This document shows, piece after piece, positions 20,080 through 30,533 of a stretch of 64,000 nucleotides of DNA. Under the pieces are notes generated by a model. That model did not search any database. It worked only from the letters and a program-made list of their open reading frames with translations, and was not told the origin of the DNA. The stretch covers positions 71,273,410 through 71,337,409 of the forward strand of contig CM043960.1 of NCBI GenBank assembly GCA_014529385.2, given 5' to 3'. How positions within the stretch are numbered: the first letter of the stretch is position 1; each line of letters starts with the position of its first letter. The stretch is from Adiantum capillus-veneris (Eukaryota > Streptophyta > Polypodiopsida > Polypodiales > Pteridaceae). A program made the translations under genes and the position numbers.

Positions 20080-22937
20080 TGTCGGGGGATATGTGTTCGC
20101 TACGTGAGTCGGACAGGCGTCGGGCCTCTGGCTGTGGGAGGTGTTAAAGAGAGAGAACAAGAGACACTGACAGCTCTGCCAATCACCGCAATCATCAATT
20201 AATTGATTAACGCTTGAGTACAACTTAATCCTTAGCCAAGGTGGGCTGTTAACAGCACCGTCACTTGGATCATCTGCTAACTAGGAGCTTAACCTCCCGT
20301 TTACAAGATTAACCGGGCCGTTAACGACACGGGACTTAACAAAATGCTTAATCAACTTCGTACTGATGTTGGAGATGGAAATTTTCTTATGTCACTTTAT
20401 CTGCTTCAAATACCTCGCGGATTCTGCAAGTTTCAATTCAGTTCACTGCCTCGATCATCAAGCTTCAATTATTACCAAAGTGCATGCCTTCTCCTGCTTT
20501 CTTCTCTTGCTTTGGTTCAAGACCCGGCTCGCCATCTCAAGCTTGCTTGCTTACTTCAAGCTCCCGTTTGCTTGTAAATCTCCTTCTCGCCTTTGCCTAC
20601 TCAAGCCTCGACCTCGATCTGCCTTCTCCTCTTTGGCTTGCTCTAGCCTCGTTTGGAATCCCCTTCAAAGTACCTTCCTCACATGCAATTGCCTTGACCA
20701 AGCTCCGAGCCTTGGCGAGAGAAAGAGAAAGCCTTGCTTTGTATCTCGGATACGAGAACGAGAGAGAGTGGGAGAGAGCCCTTGCTTTGGTAGTTGAAGT
20801 CGAGAGAGAGAAGGAGCGAGCTTCCTTGTTTCTGAGCTCCCGGCCTTGCCTCTCTTCCGAGCTCCCGCCCCTCCTTTGCTCGTTCCTCACGCCTTGCCAA
20901 GCTTTTCTTCGCCCCTGAGTTTCCCTCCTTGCTTACGAGTTCTCCTCCTCGTTGCCTCCTCGTTCCTTCTTGCCCTTCAACCTAAATCTTCCCACCTTGT
21001 CTCTTCCTGCTCTCGTTACTCCTCTTTGCTTCGCTTACCCCACACTCGCATGCCAAAAAACCTCCCTTAGCAACGACGGCACCGTCGTTGCTAGGGAGGC
21101 ATAAAATTCCCCCTGCTGACGTGGCACTGCCGAAGACCGGCCTTCACAAAAACTCACGAGAGTGGTGCCGAGATTTTGCACAAGGCGGCTCTAGGAAAAT
21201 CTTGTTTCTGCGGCGAGGGCATCTGAGGCCCGCCTCTACAACCGCGAGCTCTTCTTCCCTGGTTGCGCCCTCCCTGCTCGCTGCTTGCTCGCCATGCTAT
21301 ATTTTTCTTTTGCTTTCCCACTAAAGCTCCTATTTTTTTCCCCTATTGGGTGGCCGGCCATATTATAAGCGGCCTTTTAATTCATGCTATAGACGGGTGG
21401 CCTTTGGGTGGCCGGCTTCCCTCGTAAGGGCACCACATTTGGCATACATGTCGGCCGAAGCATCGCCAATCATAACCATTGGGCGTCCATAATCATTGTA
21501 AGGCCATCACATTAGGCATACACATCGGCCAAGGCAATGCCTTGCATGACACCCTTTCTCTAGTAGCCATTGACTAGCAATATCATCGTGAATTTGATGC
21601 CCATGTCATTTTGCATAGTGCCGCTTGCCTTTAGGATACAAGCGTATGTAATTGAATTTGAAGACTTGTCCCATCTTGCATTTGTCCAGCTTCATGGCTC
21701 TGCCTCTGTTGGGTTTATCCCGCAATCATTGCATTCCAAGAGACGAATTCCGAACACACTCCTCCTCAAGTACTTATTGATCTTTTAATTGCACTGTATT
21801 CTAGAGCAGCCTGTTGAACCCCAAAAGCTCCTAGGTGGAACTCCTATCGAGCGGATTGGATTGGCACATAACTGGCCCCCGGTGAATCTTTAACGGCTAA
21901 TATCTTGGCGACCGAGACTCCGATTCACTGATCTGAAAAGACCGATGCGCCCTACAAAGTGAGCACTTTAGGTCTGTGCCTTCATTTCATTTCTGTCCCC
22001 TCAGCTGCAGTTGCCCAATCTGGTACGAATCTGCAATCGACTTGAACTTTAAACTGCCATAACTTCTTCACCGTAGCTCCAATCGACGAGCCTAAAGACA
22101 GGCCGGTAGCGCACTTCAAGCACTGCAGTTTTAGATCATAATCTCCCATTTGTGCTCACTTCAAGCATACTCAATTTTGGCATCATCAAGGCATCTGTTG
22201 GTCCTTTAAAGCCGCATCTAGCATACATTAATCATTAAACTTGACCTGTTAACAAGCCCTGATCACTGCTCAGTAAATGTGTAGGCTTCAAAGAAGCTTA
22301 GCTTGCATTTCTCTACACTTTTTCTCTTCATGGCAGCGGAGCTGCACGACATCCACCCCCTCTGAACCTGCACAGCCTCCGGTCTGTGCCAACTTCATTT
22401 CAATCTACATCTGCTTTAGGTACCTTAAGCTCTTGCCATCATCAGACTCACATAACTGGGAAAAATATGAAAATGAAATAAGGCTTATACCCTATCATCA
22501 ATGTTTCAGCTTAATCATTAGATAGCTTCCCATCATAAATCTCTGAACCGTATCTGCTGTATCTTCAAAGCATTCAATCATGGATAACTTGTTTAGTCAA
22601 CCCCGCCAGACTCAAGTGCTCCAGTTAATGATGCACACGGCTTGACCATTAAGCTCTCTTTAAGGAACCCTGTCAAGCTCAAGTATGCCTTACTCTGTTT
22701 GCACACGGAATGGCTGTTAAGTCCTTTACCTCAAGTTCTGGTAGCAGAACCAACTCAAAAGATGTAAAGATACTTTAGCAATTGTCCAAAGAAGTCAGTT
22801 GGAAGCCAACCATGTAATCTTATTGAATGCATAACCAAAACTCTCATGACTCAGCGTAAATCTAGAAAACAAAACTTTGTACCATGCAACCTGCTACATC
22901 AGATAGCTGGTACTCTTCAAATATGCAACAACTGACA
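20080..22937 (-). repeat. Array LTR 1 (2858 bp)
   Basis: The leftmost LTR is complete at both ends. It lacks a 26-bp stretch that LTRs 2 and 3 share after CCGAGCCTTGG (at about 20716), so it is the most divergent of the three. It contains the hairpin at 21061-21099. Open frames on the plus strand (for example 20366-20797) lie antisense to the element and are not taken as genes. Confidence 0.85.
21061..21099. promoter_or_regulatory. LTR hairpin, copy 1
   Basis: The arms CCTCCCTTAGCAACGACGG and CCGTCGTTGCTAGGGAGG pair over about 18 bp with one bulged base and a tiny loop. The same structure lies at 26227-26265 (left arm partly decayed) and 31538-31576 (intact). A role in RNA structure or termination is possible but unproved. 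Confidence 0.6.
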
Positions 22938-22954
22938 CTTTAGTAGCCCCCGGG
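22938..22954 (-). promoter_or_regulatory. Polypurine tract, internal region 1
   Basis: On the minus strand this reads CCCGGGGGCTACTAAAG and ends exactly where the LTR begins (TGTCAGTTG). Its codons are also the last residues PGGY and the stop of the final reading frame. The same arrangement recurs at 28128-28144. Confidence 0.65.
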
Positions 22955-23956
22955 ATCAAACGGGAAACCAATCATTTGCCCCACTGTGAGCATTCCTTTA
23001 AAAAATTTTCACCATCCTCCAGGATCATAGGGAAAATATAATAATTTCCAATCAGTAGAGCATAAACATAAATTAACCCACAAATCTTCATACAAACCGC
23101 CTGGATCATATGGCATATAAGTCAATTGCCTAGGACCATGCATATATATGTCACCTCTTGGGTCAAAAGCTAGCTCAAAATCCCCTACATCATAGGGTAA
23201 CATCACATTCAATATAGCATCAGGTAGCATCAGATACTGCCATATCCCATGTGCAACTGGCTCATCCAATTGTCGATAATCAATCACAAGATCACTCTCA
23301 CTAGTATTGGAATCCTAATCATATGTATCTGAATACATCAAGTCTCTGGTAAAATCCTCTTCATTAGGCTCAAAAGATGCATCTGAAAACAATTCTCTAT
23401 CTCGTAGAGGCTCAAAATCAAGTAGAGCATCATCCAACAACTGCATAAGACCATCATCTGCTGCATCTGAACAAACTTGCTCATGCATGAATCTTGATTG
23501 ATTGGTATCCTTAGCATCTGTATTTGAGAACCCTTCCAAAGCTTTATCCAATAAGAACATAAGATCTAGGTCCACCGCTTAAGAAGGTTCCTCAATCCTG
23601 TACCTCTCAGGTTGCTGCAATAAACGAGGATTTTCCCATGTGACATGCATACTAAACGCATCTGCAGTAAAATGCTCTTCAAGTCTTTCACCCTCAGCCA
23701 GATATCTTTGCACTTCTGTAGCACAAAGTTCAACATGCACATTGAAAATTTCATCTACTGCCCTATCTATATCATCGGCACAATGAAACCAATCATATTC
23801 ATCAACAAGAGATTGCACTTCACTATGCATCCCCTCTGAATCCGCATCCTCAAGTTCATGATCTTTCTGCCATAGTGTGAGCCCTGTGTCACAAATTCTT
23901 GATATAGAAGAAGTTTGCTCCCTCTCTAAATCACCATCATCAAATTCAGGATTAGT

Positions 23957-24880
23957 CTACCAGATCGGTAGCTCTAGGTCACAGAAGCGTGTCAAAGGAG
24001 TCTGCACCCCCTCTGAATCATCATAATCATGCTCAAGATCATTTTTCCAATTCGATAGTTGTGCTTCACTAAAACTTGTCAATGAAGGAGTCAGCACCCC
24101 CTCTGAATCAAGCACATACTCTTGCTTAGCCAAGTCCTCAAAATCTGGTACATCCAAAATCGATAAATGTGGTATACCAAAAACCATGGTCCTGCTGCTC
24201 TCAACAGCAGCCCTGCTTTGACCTATAACATTTGTATCATTAACCAACTCTTTGGTAAAACCTGTACCAGTATCATCAATCACCTCTATGGTAGAATCTA
24301 TACCAGAAACATTTTGCTCTAATTCTGGTTCAATAGCAAAAGTATCAGCTGTAATTGAATCTTCCTGCATGTCTACTTGAATTTGGCTGCACTCATTTAC
24401 TTGCAAAATTTCTTCTTGATCTTTAGCCACTTCACTATTTTGATCCCCTGATTTCTTTTCTTCATCTACTACATGCATAGGCTCTTTACAAAATTCATTT
24501 TGTGTATCCCGAACTACATGTGTAGATTCTTTGAAACATTCACGGTGCGTATCCTGAAGCTGTAAAGCCTCACCCTCAAAGCCTTCTACTTCATGCACAA
24601 CATCTGCAAAACCCAACTTTGCATACACAGCTTCAACTATGTCTTCATCATTAGCTTGTAAGAAGGTAGCATCCTGCACAATAAACTCATCAATCAAAAC
24701 TTCTAACTTTGATCGTACTTGTCCTCGGATATCTGCGTAGTCCAGTAGACTTGCACTCTGTTCTTGATAGCTTTCATACTGCTCATAATGTACTTGCACA
24801 ATAGCTTCTTTGAAATACTCCCAATTGCCGTTGCAGGCCCTTGTAACCTCTTGAATCTGCTCCTTCACATCTGAACTCAC
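23957..24880 (-). CDS. Acidic gag-region frame, array copy 1 (307 residues)
   Basis: The N-terminal 60 residues (MSSDVKEQIQEVTRACNGNW then YFKEAIVQVHYEQYESYQEQ) are helix-prone and recall the gag capsid-like segment of Ty3/gypsy elements. The rest is strongly acidic, with repeated (D)DSEGVQTPLTRF and DSEGVLTPSLTSF segments spaced about 40 residues apart. No zinc knuckle or enzymatic motif is seen. It is closely matched by the frame at 28769-30115. By position it is the structural protein region of the non-autonomous family. The exact function is unknown. Confidence 0.5.
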   Translation of the reverse strand: MSSDVKEQIQEVTRACNGNWEYFKEAIVQVHYEQYESYQEQSASLLDYADIRGQVRSKLEVLIDEFIVQDATFLQANDEDIVEAVYAKLGFADVVHEVEGFEGEALQLQDTHRECFKESTHVVRDTQNEFCKEPMHVVDEEKKSGDQNSEVAKDQEEILQVNECSQIQVDMQEDSITADTFAIEPELEQNVSGIDSTIEVIDDTGTGFTKELVNDTNVIGQSRAAVESSRTMVFGIPHLSILDVPDFEDLAKQEYVLDSEGVLTPSLTSFSEAQLSNWKNDLEHDYDDSEGVQTPLTRFCDLELPIW

Positions 24881-25202
24881 TTACTGCTGAAAAGATTTGA
24901 TCATCAATTATTCTGGTATCCCTCTTACCTTGGTCTCCAGCTCATAGCACTCTAGGTAGCCCTCTGGATCGTATCCATCAAAGATTCGTCTCTCGTCATA
25001 TACTGCATCCAAAGCTTCATCCATTTGATTTTTCTTCTTTACGGTCTCTATTTCAAGCGGAGATCCTTGAACCAATTGAAGCATCTTTGAAAAATCTGGA
25101 ACTGTTGACTTATCATCAAAACCGTTCGCACTTAATTCTGCAATCATCTTCATCATCTGCTCTAAATACTCCATCTTTACCTCCCACCTCGGCTCGTTTC
25201 AC

Positions 25203-25215
25203 GTCGAGTTCACCA
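25203..25215 (-). promoter_or_regulatory. Candidate primer-binding site, copy 1
   Basis: On the minus strand the sequence four bases after the LTR end reads TGGTGAACTCGACG. TGG at the start matches the CCA end of a tRNA, but I could not assign the tRNA. The second copy (before 30534) reads TGGTGAACCCTACG, so the site has drifted. Confidence 0.4.
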
Positions 25216-25219
25216 AAGA

Positions 25220-28127
25220 TGTCGGGGGATATGTGTTCGCTACATGAGCCGGGCAGGCGTCGGGCCTCTGGCTGTGGGAGGTGTTAAAGAGAGAGAACAA
25301 GAGAGACTGACAGCTCTGCCAATCACCGCAATCATCAATTAATTGATTAACGCTTGAGTACAACTTAATCCTTAGCCAAGGCGAGCAGTTAACAACACCG
25401 TCACTTGGATCATCTGCTAACTAGGAGATTAAGCTCCAATTTACAAGATTCACTAGGCCGTTAACAACACCGGACTTAACAAAATGCTTAATCAACTTCA
25501 GACTAATGTTGGTGATGGAAATTTTTGTATGTCGCTTTATCTGCTTCAAATACGTCGCGGATTCTGCAAGTTTCAATTCAGTTCACTGCCTCCATCATCA
25601 AGCTTCAATTATTACCAAAGTGCATGACTTCTCCTGCTTTCTTCTCTTGCTTTGGTTCAAGACCCGGCTCACCATCTCAAGCCTGTTTGCTTACTTCAAG
25701 CTCCCGTTTGCTTGTAAATATCCTTCTCGCCTTTGCCTGCTCAAGCCTCGACCTCGATCTGCCTTCTCCTCTTTGGCTTGCTCTACCCTCGCTTGGAATC
25801 CCCTTCAAAGTACCTTCCTCGCATGCAATTGCCTTGACCAAGCTCCGAGCCTTGGCTTCTTTTTGTTCAAGCTCGAGAGAGCGAGAGAAAGAGAAAGCCT
25901 TGCTTTGTATCTCCGATATGGGAGCGAGAGAGAGCGGGAGAGAGCCCTTGCTTTGGTAGCTGAAGTCGAGAGAGAGAGGGAGCGAGCTTCCTTGTTTCTG
26001 AGCTCCCGGCCTTGCCTCTCTTCCAAGCTCCAGCCCCTCCTTTGCTTGTTCCTCACGCCTTGCCAAGCTTTTCTTCGCCCCTGAGTTTCCCTCCTTGCTT
26101 ACGCGTTCTCCTCCTCGTTGCCTCCTCGTTCCTTCTTGCCCCTCAACCTAAAGCTTCCCACCTTGTCTCTTCCTGCTCTCGTTACTGATCTTTGCTTCGC
26201 TTACCCCACACTTGCATGCCAAAAAACCTCCCTTAGCAATGATGGCACCGTCGTTGCTAGGGAGGCGTAAAATTCCCCCTGTTTACGTGGCACTGCCAAA
26301 GTCCGGCCTTCACAAAAATTGACGCGAGTGGTGCCGAGATTTTGCACAAGGCGGCTCTAGGCAAATCTTGTTTCTGCGGCGAGGGCATCTGAGGCCCGCC
26401 TCTGCAATCGCGAGCTCTTCTTCCCTGCTTGCGCCCGCGCCCTCCTTGCTCGCTGCTTGCCCGCCATGCTATATTTTTCTTTTGCTTTCCCACTAAAGCT
26501 CCTTTTTTTCCCCTATTGGGTGGCCGGCCATATTATAAGCGGCCTTTTAATTCATGCTATGGGCGGGTAGCCTTTGGGCGGCCGGTTTCCCTCGTAAGGG
26601 CACCACATTTGGCATACATGTCGGCCGAAGCATGGCCAATCATAACCATTGGGCGTCCATAATCATTGTAAGGCCATCACATTAGGCATACACATCGGCC
26701 AAGGCAATGCCTTGCATGACACCCTTTCTCTAGTAGCCATTGACTAGCAATATCATCGTGAATTTGATGCCCATGTCATTTTGCATGGTGCCGCTTGCCT
26801 TCAGGATACAAGCGTATGTAATTGAATTTTGAGACTTGTCCCATCTTGCATTTGTCCAGCTTCCTGGCTCTGCCTCTGTTGGGTTTGTCCCGCAATCATT
26901 GCATTCCAAGAGACGACATTCCGAAAACAATGCTGCTCGAGCACTTATTGATCTTTTAATTGCACTATATTCTAGAGCAGCCTGTTGAACCCCAAAAGCT
27001 TCGAGGTGGCACTCCGATCGAGCTGATTGGACTGGCACGGAACTGGCCCCCTGTGAATCTTTAACGGCTAATATCTTGGCCCTCGGTGAATCTTTAACGG
27101 CTAATATCTTGGCGACGTAGACTCCGATTCACTAATCTGAAAAAACCGATGCGCCCTACAAAGTGAGCACTTTAGGTCTGTGCATTCTTTTCATTTCTGT
27201 CCCCTCAGCTGCAATTTCCCAATCTGGTACGGATCTGCAATCGACTTGAACTTTAAACTGCCATAACTTCTTCACCGTAGCTCCAATCGACGAGCCTAAA
27301 GACAGGCCGGTAGAGCACCTTAAGCACTGTAGTTTTAGATCATAATCTCCCATTTGTGCTCACTTCAAGCATACTCAATTTTGTCATCATCAAGGCATCT
27401 GTTGGTCCTTTAAAGCCGCATCTAGCATACATTAATCATTAAACTTGGCCTATTAACAAGCCCTGATCACTGCTCAGTAAATGTGTAGGCTTCAAAGAAG
27501 CTTAGCTTGCATTTCTCTACACTTTTTCTCTTCATGGCAGCGGAGCTGCACGACATCCACCCCTTTGAACCTGCACAGCCTCCGGTCTGTGCCAACTTCA
27601 TTTCAATCTACATCTGCTTTAGGTACCTTAAGCTCTTGCCATCATCAGACTCACATAACTGGGCAAAATATGAAAAATGAAATAAGGCTTATACCTTATC
27701 ATCAATGTTTTAGCTTAATCATTAGATAGCTTCCCATCAGAAATCTCTGAACCATATCTGCTGTATCTTCAAAGCATTCTGTTTAGTGAACCCCGCCAGA
27801 CTCAAGTGCTCCAGTTAATGATGCACACGGCTTGACCATTAAGCTCTCTTTAAGGAACCCTGTCAAGCTCAAGTATGCCTTACTCTGTCTGCACACGGAA
27901 TGGCTGTCAAGTCCTTTACCTCAAGTTCTGGTAGTAGAACCAACTCAAAAGATGTAAAGATACTTTAGCAATTGTCCAAAGAAGTCAGCTGGAAGACAAC
28001 CATGTAATATTATTGAATGCATAACCAAAACTCTCATGACTCAGCGTAAATCTAGAAAACAAAACTTTGTACCATGCAACCTGCTACATCAGATAGCTGG
28101 TACTCTTCAAATATGCAACAACTGACA
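25220..28127 (-). repeat. Array LTR 2 (2908 bp), shared by both units
   Basis: The middle LTR has intact ends TGTCGGGGG...CTGACA. It contains the 26-bp stretch absent from LTR 1 and a private 36-bp duplication around 27054-27111 (CTTTAACGGCTAATATCTTG occurs twice). It contains a partly decayed copy of the hairpin at 26227-26265. Confidence 0.85.
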
Positions 28128-28129
28128 CT

Positions 28130-28477
28130 TTAGTAGCCCCCGGGATCAAACGGGAAACCAATCATTTGCCCCACTGTGAGCATTCCTTTAAAAAATTTGC
28201 ACCATCCTCCAGGATCATAGGGAAAATATAATAATTTCCAATCAGTAGAGCATAAACATAAATTAACCCACAAATCTTCATACAAACCGCCTGGATCATA
28301 TGGCATATAAGTGAATTGCCCACGACAATGCATATATCTGACACCTCCTGGGTCAAAAGCTAGCTCAAAATCCCCTACATCATAGGGTAACATCACATTC
28401 CATATAGCATCAGGTAGCATCAGATATTGCCATATCCCATGTGCAACTGGCTCATCCAATTGTCGATCATCAATCAC
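28130..28477 (-). CDS. Terminal frame with repeated (F/Y)DPGG motif (115 residues)
   Basis: The last frame before the LTR. It contains the motif four times: AFDPGGV, PYDPGGL, PYDPGGW and the terminal PFDPGGY directly before the stop. There is also one variant, PYDVGDF. The final motif is encoded by the polypurine tract itself. The remaining sequence is Trp-, Tyr- and Met-rich. Internal region 1 carries the same frame with one motif changed to FDPRG. I know of no named domain with this pattern, and the repetition may reflect duplicated tract-like DNA rather than protein selection. Confidence 0.45.
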   Translation of the reverse strand: MIDDRQLDEPVAHGIWQYLMLPDAIWNVMLPYDVGDFELAFDPGGVRYMHCRGQFTYMPYDPGGLYEDLWVNLCLCSTDWKLLYFPYDPGGWCKFFKGMLTVGQMIGFPFDPGGY

Positions 28478-28768
28478 AGGATCACTCTCACTAGTATTGG
28501 AATCCTAATCATATGTATCTGAATACATCAAGTCTCTGGTAAAATCCTCTTCATTAGGCTCAAAAGATGCATCTGAAAACAATTCTCTATCTCGTAGAGG
28601 CTCAAAATCAAGTAGAGCATCATCCAACAACTGCATAAGATCATCATCTGCTGCATCTGAACAAACTTGCTCATGCATGGATCTAGATTGATTGGTATCC
28701 TTAGCATCCTTATTTGAGAACCCTTCCAAAGCTTCATCCAATAAGAACATAAGATCTAAGTACACCGC

Positions 28769-30115
28769 TTAAGAAGGTTCCTCAATCCTGTACGTCTCAG
28801 GTTGCTGTAATAAACGAGGATTTTCACATATGACATGCATACTAAACGCATCTGCAGTAAAATGCTCTTCAAGTCTTTCACCCTCAGCCAGATATCTTTG
28901 CACTTCTATAGCACAAAGTTCAGCATGCACATTGAAAATTTCATCTACTGCCCTATTTGTATCATCGGCACAATGAAACCAATCATATTCATCAACAAGA
29001 GATTGCACTTCACTATGCACCCCCATTGAATCCGCATCCTCATGTTCATGATCTTTCTGCCATAGTGTGAGCCTTGTGTCACAAATTCTTGATAGAGAAG
29101 AAGTTTGCTCCCTCTCTAAATCACCATCATCAAATTCAGGATTAGTCTGCAAAATCGGTAGCTCTATGTCACAGAAGCCTGTCAAAGGAGTCTGCACCCC
29201 CTCTGAATCATCATAATCACGTTCAAGATCATTTTTCCAATTCGATAGTTGTGCTTCACTAAAACTTGTCAATGAAGGAGTCAGCACCCCCTCTGAATCA
29301 AGCACATACTCTTGCTTAGCGAGGTCCTCAAAATCTGGTACATCCAAAATCGATAAATGTGGTATACCAAAAACCATGGTCCTACTGCTCTCAACAGCAG
29401 CCCTGCTTTGACCTATAACATTTGTATCATTAATCAACTCTTTGGTAAAACCTGTACCAGTATCATCAATCACCTCTATGGTAGAATCTATACCAGAAAA
29501 TTTTTTCTCTAATTCTAGTTCAATAGCAAAAGTTTCAGCTGTAACTGAATCTTCCTGCATGTCTACTTGAATTTGGTTGCACTCATTTACTTGCAAAATT
29601 TCTTCTTGATCTTTAGCCACTTCACTATTTTGATCCCCTGATTTCTTTTCTTCATGTACTGCATGCATAGGCTCTTTGCAAAATTCATTCTGTGTATCCC
29701 GAACTACATGTGTAGATTCTTTGAAACATTCACGGTGCGTATCCTGAAGCTGTAAAGCCTCACCCTCAAAGCCTTCTACTTCATGCACAACATCTGCAAA
29801 ACCCAACTTTGCATACACAGCTTCAACTATGTCTTCATCATTAGCTTGTAAAAAGGTAGCATCCTCCACAATAAACTCATCAATCACAACTTCTAACTTT
29901 GATCGTACTTGTCCTCGGATATCTGCGTAGTCCGGTAGACTTGCACTCTGTTCTTGATAGCTTTCATACTGCTCATAACGTACTCGCACAATAGCTTCTT
30001 TGAAATACTTGCACAATAGCTTCTTTGAAATACTCCCAATTGCACAATAGCTTCTTTGAAATACTTGCACTCTGTTCTTGATAGCTTTCATACTGCTCAT
30101 AACGTACTTGCACAA
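28769..30115 (-). CDS. Acidic gag-region frame, array copy 2 (448 residues)
   Basis: The longest open frame in the window. The first 45 residues arise from the local 25-bp amplification and are not shared with copy 1. From about residue 48 the frame matches 24880-23957 (KEAIVRVRYEQYESYQEQSA) and runs on through acidic repeats (DSEGVLTPSL, DDSEGVQTPLTGF, DSMGVHSEVQSL). It ends with a segment rich in Glu and Phe (CAIEVQRYLAEGERLEEHFT). No zinc knuckle, protease or polymerase motif is seen. It is probably the gag-like product region of a non-autonomous LTR family. The true start is uncertain. Confidence 0.5.
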   Translation of the reverse strand: MCKYVMSSMKAIKNRVQVFQRSYCAIGSISKKLLCKYFKEAIVRVRYEQYESYQEQSASLPDYADIRGQVRSKLEVVIDEFIVEDATFLQANDEDIVEAVYAKLGFADVVHEVEGFEGEALQLQDTHRECFKESTHVVRDTQNEFCKEPMHAVHEEKKSGDQNSEVAKDQEEILQVNECNQIQVDMQEDSVTAETFAIELELEKKFSGIDSTIEVIDDTGTGFTKELINDTNVIGQSRAAVESSRTMVFGIPHLSILDVPDFEDLAKQEYVLDSEGVLTPSLTSFSEAQLSNWKNDLERDYDDSEGVQTPLTGFCDIELPILQTNPEFDDGDLEREQTSSLSRICDTRLTLWQKDHEHEDADSMGVHSEVQSLVDEYDWFHCADDTNRAVDEIFNVHAELCAIEVQRYLAEGERLEEHFTADAFSMHVICENPRLLQQPETYRIEEPS

Positions 30116-30135
30116 TAGCTTCTTTGAAATACTCC
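29985..30135. repeat. Local amplification of a 25-bp motif
   Basis: GCACAATAGCTTCTTTGAAA with flanking bases occurs four times within 150 bp, intermixed with a second copy of CTGTTCTTGATAGCTTTCAT. Internal region 1 has a single copy at the corresponding place (about 24796), so this arose after the two units diverged. Confidence 0.9.
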
Positions 30136-30533
30136 CAATTGCCGTTGCAGGCCCTGGTAACCTCTTGAATCTGCTCCTTCACATCTGAACTCACTAACTG
30201 CTGAAAAGATTTGATCATCAATTCTTCTGGTATCCCTCTTACCTTGGTCTCTAGCTCATAGCACTCTAGGTAGCCCCTTGGATTGTATCCATCAAATATT
30301 CTTCTCTCGTCATATACTGCATCCAAAGCTTCATCCATTTGATTTTTCTTCTTTACGGTCTCTATTTCAAGCGGAGATCCTTGAACCAATTGAAGCATCT
30401 TTGAAAAATCTAGAACTGTTGACTTATCATCAAAACCGTTCGCACTTAATTCTGCAATCATCTTCATCATTTGCTCTAAATACTCCATCTTTACCTCCCA
30501 CCTCGGCTCGTTTCACGTAGGGTTCACCAAAGA

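Larger units (their letters stand above)
22938..25219 (-). mobile_element. Array internal region 1
   Basis: Closely matches 28128-30533 throughout. From the primer-site end: a frame of about 88 residues opening MEYLEQMMKMIAELSANG (25174-24908), then a 307-residue acidic frame (24880-23957), then shorter acidic frames ending with DPGG motifs (23287-23009). It appears broken in a few places. No enzyme domain is present. Confidence 0.75.
28128..30533 (-). mobile_element. Array internal region 2
   Basis: Same order of parts as internal region 1 and very similar. It carries a private amplification of a 25-bp motif (GCACAATAGCTTCTTTGAAA, four copies, about 29985-30135). The frames include 30488-29973, 30115-28769 and 28477-28130. 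It is broken in few places and has no enzyme domain. Confidence 0.75.

Noticed and set aside
20366-20797. 143-residue plus-strand frame in array LTR 1, with similar frames at 25506-26084 and 30820-31242
   Set aside because: It recurs because the LTR recurs. It is antisense to the element, low in complexity (Ser/Leu/Arg from CT-rich DNA) and varies in length between copies.
22277-22525. 82-residue frame in LTR 1, also at 27481-27729
   Set aside because: LTR sequence antisense to the element, with the frame altered between copies and no protein features.
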